A stretch of DNA of 5,425 bases from an uncultured Oceanospirillaceae bacterium (GTDB lineage: Bacteria; Pseudomonadota; Gammaproteobacteria; Pseudomonadales; Balneatricaceae). The notes beneath the pieces are model-generated. The model ran no database searches and was not told the origin of the DNA. It saw only the letters and a list, made by a program, of their open reading frames with translations. Numbering within the stretch: position 1 is the first letter of the stretch; each line of letters begins with the position of its first letter. Position numbers and translations under genes: made by a program. The stretch is taken from NCBI GenBank assembly GCA_946221045.1, contig CAMIIY010000160.1, positions 1 to 5,425 of the forward strand, read 5' to 3'. Positions 1 to 5,425 of this stretch are shown piece after piece.

Positions 1-556
1 GTATATCTTTTCCTAAATATCCAAAACCAGACGCAACCTCAGTTTGATCCGATAAGGCTTGCACAAGCAACAACTTAATCTCCTCTGATTTATAGCCCCT
101 CTTGGCAGGCATTCGTATCAGAGACAACTCAGCCTGCTGACAAACCAATTCCAGCAACTGATCCCGCCGTTGCCGATGCTTCTGGGTGTGACTCTTATCA
201 TCCAGTTCAATCACACAGACGGGACTCAGGGTATCTGCGGTGCAGATCACAAAATCAAAATGTTTGGCACTGATAGCGTTAAAGGCTTTCTGCCACTGAC
301 TGCGATTACGGGAGGGGTTGGGTTCTATCAGGTCTGCTACCCGGACTTTGCCGAATACCCGATGCTGTTGTTTGTCGATCACCTGATCCAGCACACCCAG
401 AAAAGAACGTTCAGCGGGGGTAAACAGGGCTTTTTTCTGTCGGTAACCTAACCCACTGCCACTGTCGATTTTGCCTGCATTGAGTTTGAGGGCCAGCAGT
501 TTCAGCGCCACCAAAAACAGTAAACCCACTATCACCAGTTTCAGAATCCCTTCCAT
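1..556 (-). CDS. Membrane-anchored DUF2726 protein (3' end beyond window)
   Basis: Translating from the ATG at 556 gives 185 residues with no stop before the left edge, so the C-terminus is missing. Residues 4-25 are one hydrophobic segment (ILKLVIVGLLFLVALKLLAL), read as an N-terminal membrane anchor with the rest in the cytoplasm. From about residue 43 the protein matches the DUF2726 pattern as I remember it: ALFTPAERSFLGVLDQ (43-58), RVFGKVRVADLI (66-77), SQWQKAFNAISAKHFDFVIC (86-105), VCVIELDDKSH (113-123) and LIRMPAKRGY (146-155). DUF2726 is, to my knowledge, placed among PD-(D/E)XK nuclease-like folds. D101 and E117-x-D119 with K121 are candidate active-site positions, but no activity is established. 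Some relatives carry a C-terminal Cys cluster, which would lie outside the window. The gene starts 11 bases after the upstream stop, so it belongs to the same operon. Family assignment is firm; function is unknown. Confidence 0.88.
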   Translation of the reverse strand, partial: MEGILKLVIVGLLFLVALKLLALKLNAGKIDSGSGLGYRQKKALFTPAERSFLGVLDQVIDKQQHRVFGKVRVADLIEPNPSRNRSQWQKAFNAISAKHFDFVICTADTLSPVCVIELDDKSHTQKHRQRRDQLLELVCQQAELSLIRMPAKRGYKSEEIKLLLVQALSDQTEVASGFGYLGKDI

Positions 557-564
557 TTATCATG

Positions 565-570
565 TCCTTA
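565..570 (-). promoter_or_regulatory. Ribosome binding site of the DUF2726 gene, overlapping the upstream stop
   Basis: On the minus strand the sequence reads TAAGGA. Its TAA (570-568) is the stop codon of the upstream 203-residue gene, and AAGGA is a good Shine-Dalgarno core. The chosen ATG at 556-554 lies 8 bases downstream, which is ideal spacing. Another ATG at 563-561 sits only one base from the site, is out of frame, and leads to a product without recognisable features. The spacing and the DUF2726 homology therefore settle the start. The arrangement suggests termination-reinitiation coupling between the two genes. Confidence 0.75.
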
Positions 571-1179
571 TTCGATGGCGTTACACACCTGATCACGTTG
601 CTGAATCACATACGGGTCTTTGTTGCGCAGGGCTTCCATGCGCAGGATAGAGCACTGTTGCCGCTGCGCCTGACTGGCATCACTGGTAGAGTTAGGCTTA
701 CTTCTGCGTACCTCTGCAATCGTCGGCTTATATTGACTGGCGGCATTACAGTAGAGCTGTGTCTGGCGAGTATGCGCCCAGTGCGAGCTTGGGTTTTGAT
801 TCAGATAGCGGCAGGTTTGCTGAAAGAACTGTTGTGCTGTCTGCCCACATTTTGAAAAGGCTAAAAGGTCCTGTTTAAGATGGGCGCAGACACTGTTGGG
901 CCGCAAGCGCCATAGCTGATACTCATACGTCACCCGTTGGCCATTAAATTCAACCTGTTTGCTTTCAATACGGGTGTTCATCTGCTCTGCCACATGATCG
1001 CTAAAGCCATCAGACAGAGTACGGATAAACGATAGATACGCTTCAGAAAGCGGGTTGGCTGCTACAGAAGTGACTGTTAACAGATTCAGTAAACACGTAA
1101 GAAGAATTGTGTAATGAGGTTTAAAGACACTGGTAGTGTTGAGTGCGAAACAACCTCGCACAGAGTGAGTGCTTTCCAT
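568..1179 (-). CDS. Exported Cys-rich hypothetical protein, 203 residues
   Basis: I do not recognise the family. Residues 24-41 (TILLTCLLNLLTVTSVAA) form a hydrophobic core ending in V-A-A before N42, a plausible signal peptidase I site. The n-region is unusually long (about 23 residues, with R8, K20 and H22). C29 lies inside the core, and the residues before it do not make a good lipobox. The mature part would be about 162 residues, polar and Gln-rich, with six cysteines (C98, C111, C123, C144, C176, C199). An even number fits periplasmic disulfides, but the pairing is a guess. No catalytic motif is visible. The ATG at 1179 is preceded by AGGA at 1193-1190 with a 10-base spacer; the only other in-frame start near it is GTG at codon 7, which has no better site. 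It is the first gene of a tight pair with the DUF2726 gene. The protein is probably real, given the signal peptide and operon placement. Confidence 0.78.
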   Translation of the reverse strand: MESTHSVRGCFALNTTSVFKPHYTILLTCLLNLLTVTSVAANPLSEAYLSFIRTLSDGFSDHVAEQMNTRIESKQVEFNGQRVTYEYQLWRLRPNSVCAHLKQDLLAFSKCGQTAQQFFQQTCRYLNQNPSSHWAHTRQTQLYCNAASQYKPTIAEVRRSKPNSTSDASQAQRQQCSILRMEALRNKDPYVIQQRDQVCNAIE

Positions 1180-1362
1180 GCAGAACTCGTCCTGTTCCTA
1201 GACACGCTTAAAACAACAAGTACTACATTCCAAACAATCATTCAATGCTGGCGAACGTCTAGTAAGGCCTCACCGTGGTAAAGCAATCAACATCCATGTT
1301 CATTTTTAAAACACATACTTCGTTTCAAAACCTGCCTGTTGGCCTGGGATTATGCATGTTGC
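1180..1362. other. Intergenic gap between the efflux operon and the two-gene unit
   Basis: This 183-base AT-rich stretch holds no gene I can support. It probably contains the end of the efflux transcript and the promoter of the downstream pair. On the minus strand the best promoter-like match is TTGAAA (1328-1323) and AAAAAT (1307-1302) with a short 15-base spacer, which is weak. GCC-AACA-GGC (about 1343-1334) followed by AGGTTTT could fold into only a 3-bp stem, too little for a convincing intrinsic terminator. The ribosome binding site AGGA of the 203-residue gene is at 1193-1190. Read-through from the pump genes cannot be excluded. Confidence 0.5.
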
Positions 1363-4300
1363 TCACGGACGTTTTTCCTTCCAGGACAACACCGTAATCA
1401 ACAGGCTGGGCAGAAACGCCAGCGTTACCAGCATTGAACAGAGAATACCGACCAGCACCACAATGCCCACACCGCGGTAGAGTTCCGTGCCCGCACCCGG
1501 CAGAAACACCAGCGGTGCCAGACCAAATACCGTAGTGGCAGTGGACATTAGGATTGGTCGTAATCGGGTCGCCACCGCCATATTCACTGCCGTGCGGATC
1601 GGTAGCGCCTTGTTATGCAGGTTACGGCGTGTTTGCTCAACAATCAGAATCGGATTATTCACCACTGTACCCAGCAGAATGACGAATCCCAACATGGTAA
1701 TCATGTCAAAGGACTGAATGATCGGCGTTAAGCCTACGACACTTAAAAGCGGACCGGCATGGTTCACAGCCACCAGACCGACAATCCCACCGGCAATGCC
1801 CAACGGCACGGTTGCCAGAATCAGCAATGGATAGCCCCAGTGGCTGAAAATAGCCACCAGCAACAGATAAATCAGGATTACGGCAATCACCAGATTACCC
1901 GACAGTGAGTCACGGGTTGCATCCAACTGGTCAGCAGCACCGGAAATACTTATGGAGACCCCTTTGGCTATTTCGCCTTCAGCCTGCATCTGCGGCAACA
2001 TCTGATTCCGCACCTGATTGACTGCCGTTTCAAGGGCAATCTCCCGTGGTGGAATTATCGACAGAGTGACGGTCCGCCGCCCATCGACCCGTCGCAGTTG
2101 ATCACTATCAACGGTTTCACGTATTTCAGCCAGTGCATTCAGCGGCAGCACTGTGCCCTGCGGCGTTAGAATCGGCAAAGTAGACAGGGAGGCCAGTGTC
2201 TGCTGTTGTCCGGCGCTGCTGAAAATAAACATATCCACTTTGTCGTCATCCAGAAAGAACTCATCGACATAAGCGCCGTCACTGAGCGCCGCAACGGTAT
2301 AGCCGAAATCGTCTGCATTCATGCGCACTTCGGCGAGCCGGTCCCAGCGCGGGCGGACTTCAACCAGTGGCTGATCGAGCGAAAGAGCTGAAGGTTCAGC
2401 TTCTATCTGCGGGTTACCAAACAGGGTTTCTGCCCGACGCAACGCAAACTCAGCGGTACTGTAGAGGCTTTCCTGATTCGGGCCGGCAATGTCCAGGTTC
2501 ACCGCCCGGGTACCGCCCTGATTACTGGAAATAATCGACCCGCGATGGGAAAAACCACGCATCCCCGGGTACTGTTTAAACAGCGCGGTCAGGGCATCCA
2601 TCATCGGCTGGATATCTTCTTCGCGGGTCGGTTCACTGAGTACCCAGACCCGTCCCGGTGCAATGCGCTGAAAATAGTATTTTAATGAGGGGATCAGATG
2701 CTCACCGTTATCAAACTTTTCCGGATCGGCATGCAAAGCCAGCTCAAGGTGCTGTCGAATCTCATCCCCCAGCACTTCCATTTCGGACATGTTGTAACCC
2801 GGGGGTGCAGTCATTGAACTAAAGGCCTTGGGTTCCTCGCCTTCCGGCAGATATTCCGCCGGTGGCATCAGGTAAACACCCGCCCCCATGGTGGCTGAAA
2901 AGATCAGAACAATACTGACTAACCGTTTCGCTGCGGAGTCATTGAGCCAGCCAACCATGCGCAGGATCGGCCCTGGATGAGACAGGTCATCCAAGGGCTG
3001 CTGTCTGTCACCAAACCCGACTCTGGCACAGGCCGCCGGCACCACCGCTACAGCAAACAGCATTGAGGCGAGAATTGCAGTAGAGATGGCAATCGCTATA
3101 TCCGAATACAGCTGTCCCGCCTCTTCCTGCACAAACATGACCGGTGCAAAAACCAGCACCGTGGTCATACTGGACGCGAGTACAGCGGTCCACACCTCAC
3201 GCACCCCGGTAATAGCGGCCTCAATCCGGTCCAGCCCCCGACGCCGGGCCTGCTCGATACTCTCCAGTACCACAATGGTGTTGTCCACGGTCATGCCTAT
3301 GGCAAAGGCAACCCCCGCCAATGAAATCACATTGATGGTGCGATCAAACAGCATCAGCCCGAGAAATGCCGCCAGCGTACAGATGGGCATGCCCATCAAC
3401 CCAATCAGCGTGGCGCGCCCCGAACGCAGGAAAAGAAACAGCACCGCTGTTGCCAGCCCCGCCCCCAGCAACAGGTTGCTGGCCACTTTTTCGACGGACG
3501 CCTGAACATACCGCACATCATCACCAATCAGCTCAATGCTCATGCCGTTGGGTTCCAGTTGTTCGAGGCGGATCTGCTCTACGACATGGAGCATCTCTTG
3601 TTTAATGTCGATAACATTCGAACCGGATTCCCGTTTAACCGCCAACGTCAGGGCCGGTTCGTTGTTAACGATAGACAGCGCGCGGACTTCGTAATGATCC
3701 AGCTTTACCTCAGCCACATCACGCAGCTTAATATCCGCATCATCCAGGGTCGCCAGCGTCAGATTTTCAAGACTGGCAATATCCTTGAAACGCCCGGTGG
3801 TGCGAATAAAGTAACGCCGTTTACCATCATCCAGATCGCCGGCGGAAGTGTCGCGGTTACGTTCACGAATCACATCACGCACATCGGTCAGGGTCAGGCC
3901 CCGCTGAGCCAGTTTGGCCGGGTCGATAATGATCTGAATCTGTCGCTCAGCACCACCGCGTAACTGGACTTCAGAAACACCCGGTACCCGTTCCATTCTG
4001 GGACGTACATCATCATCGATATAGTCGGTGACCAGATCCATATCCAGCTGCAACGGATTACCCTGCAACGGCGTGATCGCAAAATACATAAAGGCATTTT
4101 CAGAAAATGAACTGCTGTATAACCGCGGCTGGTCTACATTTTCCGGATAGCTTGATACCTGACTCAGCGCATTTGACACTTCAATCAGGGTTTCATTGAT
4201 GTCGACGCCAAAGGGAAACTCCAATTCAATACTGGCGCGACCGGTTTCTGCCTTGGACTCCATGCGGGTCAGGTTAGGTACGCTGCGCAGGTAACGCTCC

Positions 4301-4494
4301 TGCTCGATCAGAATCTCTTTTTCCACGTCCTGTGGCGTGGCACCAGGCCAGCCGGTCACCACACTTACGGTCCTTACATCCAGATCGGGAATCATCTGAA
4401 TTGGAATTTTAAACGAAGCCGCCAGACCCAGTACCACTGTGATCAGCACGATAACCGTGAGCAGCTTTCCGTTACGAATAGGAGCTTCAAGCAT
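1363..4494 (-). CDS. RND-family efflux transporter permease (AcrB/HAE1-like)
   Basis: Inner-membrane proton-driven pump expected to export small hydrophobic or amphipathic compounds; the substrate cannot be read from sequence. Its 1043 residues are the usual RND length, and it has the family layout: TM1 (11-29), a large periplasmic porter/docking loop (30-337), TM2-TM6 (about 338-490), TM7 (525-543), a second periplasmic loop (544-867) and TM8-TM12 (about 868-1036). The TM4 motif is GMTVDNTIVVLESI (400-413) and the TM10 motif is LGTVVNNPILIVEQ (941-954). Against AcrB, D407 is kept as D404, D408 becomes N405, K940 becomes N946, R971 is kept as R977 and T978 becomes S984. The EYLPEG and PPGYN motifs after TM7 (547-552, 564-568) recall an HAE1 subgroup I remember as having VDN/VNN motifs. 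The ATG is 8 bases after the adaptor stop, with a weak TAGG site (4505-4502) overlapping that stop, so the two are co-expressed. The reading frame is intact. Confidence 0.96.
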   Translation of the reverse strand: MLEAPIRNGKLLTVIVLITVVLGLAASFKIPIQMIPDLDVRTVSVVTGWPGATPQDVEKEILIEQERYLRSVPNLTRMESKAETGRASIELEFPFGVDINETLIEVSNALSQVSSYPENVDQPRLYSSSFSENAFMYFAITPLQGNPLQLDMDLVTDYIDDDVRPRMERVPGVSEVQLRGGAERQIQIIIDPAKLAQRGLTLTDVRDVIRERNRDTSAGDLDDGKRRYFIRTTGRFKDIASLENLTLATLDDADIKLRDVAEVKLDHYEVRALSIVNNEPALTLAVKRESGSNVIDIKQEMLHVVEQIRLEQLEPNGMSIELIGDDVRYVQASVEKVASNLLLGAGLATAVLFLFLRSGRATLIGLMGMPICTLAAFLGLMLFDRTINVISLAGVAFAIGMTVDNTIVVLESIEQARRRGLDRIEAAITGVREVWTAVLASSMTTVLVFAPVMFVQEEAGQLYSDIAIAISTAILASMLFAVAVVPAACARVGFGDRQQPLDDLSHPGPILRMVGWLNDSAAKRLVSIVLIFSATMGAGVYLMPPAEYLPEGEEPKAFSSMTAPPGYNMSEMEVLGDEIRQHLELALHADPEKFDNGEHLIPSLKYYFQRIAPGRVWVLSEPTREEDIQPMMDALTALFKQYPGMRGFSHRGSIISSNQGGTRAVNLDIAGPNQESLYSTAEFALRRAETLFGNPQIEAEPSALSLDQPLVEVRPRWDRLAEVRMNADDFGYTVAALSDGAYVDEFFLDDDKVDMFIFSSAGQQQTLASLSTLPILTPQGTVLPLNALAEIRETVDSDQLRRVDGRRTVTLSIIPPREIALETAVNQVRNQMLPQMQAEGEIAKGVSISISGAADQLDATRDSLSGNLVIAVILIYLLLVAIFSHWGYPLLILATVPLGIAGGIVGLVAVNHAGPLLSVVGLTPIIQSFDMITMLGFVILLGTVVNNPILIVEQTRRNLHNKALPIRTAVNMAVATRLRPILMSTATTVFGLAPLVFLPGAGTELYRGVGIVVLVGILCSMLVTLAFLPSLLITVLSWKEKRP

Positions 4495-4502
4495 GGTGTG
4501 GC

Positions 4503-5425
4503 CTATGGTTTGATGGTGACAGACTGACCGTCGCGCAGAACTTCATTCCCCCGCGTAACGACCTGCTCTTCAGGTTTCAGGCCATCCAGTATGTTCACAC
4601 CACTGAAGCTCTGCTGCCCGACCGTCACCTGACGCCGCTTGGCGATGCCCGCGTCAACCACAAACACACTGTAGCCACCATCGGGGTGCAGCAGTAAGGC
4701 ATCCCGCGGAATCGACAGTTTCTGGTTTGCACCCCCATTCAGGCCGATCAATGCCGTCGCAGAGGTGCCCGGCAGCAGTTGCAGCGGCGTTGCCTGAAGC
4801 ACAACCCGCACCAAAAACGCACGGGCCTGCGGGTCACTGACGGGGACAATGGCTGCAATGTTGCCCGGTACTGTTTCTCCCGGATACAGGTCGGGCTGCA
4901 CACTGACCGGACTATTCACATGCACGGCGGTATAGCGCTCCTGAGGCACCTGCAGGTCAAGCCACACGGACTCTGTCGCCACCAACTCCAGTACGGCGTT
5001 GCCGCGATCCACCCACTCTCCTGCTTCGGTTGATTTTTTGCTGACCACTCCGGCAAAGGGCGCGGGTAACTGGTGACGCTGCAATTCCTCATAAGCAGTT
5101 TTTTCTGCAGCCGTTGCAGCCCCCAGTGCGGCTTCTGCCAGAGACAGGGCTGACTGCCGACTGGCAGACTCACTGCTCGATATATAATTTTTCTGGCGCA
5201 GGCTCTCGGCCTCTTTAACCAGCCGGGCCGCTTCGTCACGCGCCGCTCTGGACTCTGCTGTCGCAGCTTTGGCCTGAGCGTAAGCCAGCCGGGCAATCGA
5301 ATCATCCAGTTTGAGCAGCAGCTGACCTTTTTCCACCACACTGCCAGCATCAACCAGTACAGCAGCAACCAGGCCGTCTACACGAGGCGAAAGCATCGCA
5401 TGCTGCTCCGCTGTCAGTGTGCCAG
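4503..5425 (-). CDS. RND efflux periplasmic adaptor (membrane fusion protein, HlyD/AcrA-like), N-terminus missing
   Basis: Links the inner-membrane permease to an outer-membrane channel. The frame stays open to the right edge. The nine residues before the first visible Met (GTLTAEQHA) continue the conserved adaptor pattern into LSPRVDGLV, so that Met (5396) is internal and the true start, with any signal peptide, lies outside. In the 306 visible residues: first lipoyl half-motif (about 10-41, ending QLLLKLDD), an Ala/Glu-rich alpha-helical hairpin (42-114), second lipoyl half (119-148, LPAPFAGVVSKK...GEWVDRGNAVLELV), beta-barrel (about 153-227, VWLDLQVPQERY to GTSATALIG) and membrane-proximal domain (about 234-306, SIPRDALL to GQSVTIKP). 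This is the typical adaptor order. The permease follows directly, so both probably form one pump. The absence of a visible outer-membrane gene leaves the third partner open. Confidence 0.95.
   Translation of the reverse strand, partial: GTLTAEQHAMLSPRVDGLVAAVLVDAGSVVEKGQLLLKLDDSIARLAYAQAKAATAESRAARDEAARLVKEAESLRQKNYISSSESASRQSALSLAEAALGAATAAEKTAYEELQRHQLPAPFAGVVSKKSTEAGEWVDRGNAVLELVATESVWLDLQVPQERYTAVHVNSPVSVQPDLYPGETVPGNIAAIVPVSDPQARAFLVRVVLQATPLQLLPGTSATALIGLNGGANQKLSIPRDALLLHPDGGYSVFVVDAGIAKRRQVTVGQQSFSGVNILDGLKPEEQVVTRGNEVLRDGQSVTIKP

Noticed and set aside
411..596. Minus-strand open frame of 61 codons across the junction of the two small genes
   Set aside because: It runs out of frame through the DUF2726 start region and encodes no recognisable motif, whereas the overlapping frame has the membrane anchor and DUF2726 motifs.
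170..855. Plus-strand open frames at 170-451 and 562-855
   Set aside because: Both are antisense to the DUF2726 and exported-protein genes, which have a domain match or signal peptide plus ribosome binding sites. The plus-strand products show nothing recognisable.
1289..1300. Short palindrome AACAT-CC-ATGTT as a possible operator
   Set aside because: The arms are only 5 bp and it occurs once. A match this short is expected by chance reasonably often in a gap of this size, and it is not clearly placed relative to a promoter.
1330..1346. Possible intrinsic terminator after the permease (GCC-AACA-GGC followed by a T run)
   Set aside because: The stem is only 3 bp with mismatches below it, and the T run is four bases long, so it does not meet the usual pattern.
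3086..3505. Open frame of 139 codons on the plus strand
   Set aside because: It lies wholly antisense to the well-supported permease gene, its translation shows no recognisable domain, and it fits a shadow frame of GC-richer coding DNA.
4503..5396. Met at 5396 as the start of the adaptor
   Set aside because: The frame is open upstream to the window edge, and the preceding residues (GTLTAEQHA) continue the conserved adaptor sequence. Starting at this Met would remove the signal peptide and the start of the membrane-proximal region.

Overview
The window looks like chromosomal DNA of a Gram-negative bacterium, most likely a gammaproteobacterium. This rests on an RND efflux permease with its periplasmic adaptor, a Sec-type signal peptide on a small Cys-rich protein, and a protein style that looks gammaproteobacterial. 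No marker gene fixes the genus. All four genes lie on the minus strand, so they read from high to low coordinates.

The right two thirds (1363-5425) hold an efflux operon. A periplasmic adaptor (membrane fusion protein) is cut by the right edge, so its N-terminus is missing. Eight bases after it comes a complete 1043-residue inner-membrane RND permease. Together they should form the inner-membrane and periplasmic parts of a tripartite pump. No outer-membrane channel gene is visible. It may lie upstream of the adaptor, outside the window, or be a TolC-like protein encoded elsewhere.

A 183-base AT-rich gap (1180-1362) separates the pump from a second pair of genes. I see no convincing terminator there and only a weak promoter-like sequence. 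The pair consists of a 203-residue exported protein with six cysteines in its mature part, which I do not recognise, and a membrane-anchored DUF2726 protein whose 3' end is cut by the left edge. The stop codon of the first is part of the ribosome binding site of the second, so the two are very probably co-transcribed and translationally coupled. Sampled 60-base lines suggest this pair is more AT-rich (about 42-48% GC) than the efflux genes (about 47-63%).

Nothing in the window is clearly a new system. The least explained part is the unrecognised exported protein coupled to the DUF2726 gene. I saw no RNA genes, mobile elements, CRISPR arrays or substantial repeats.
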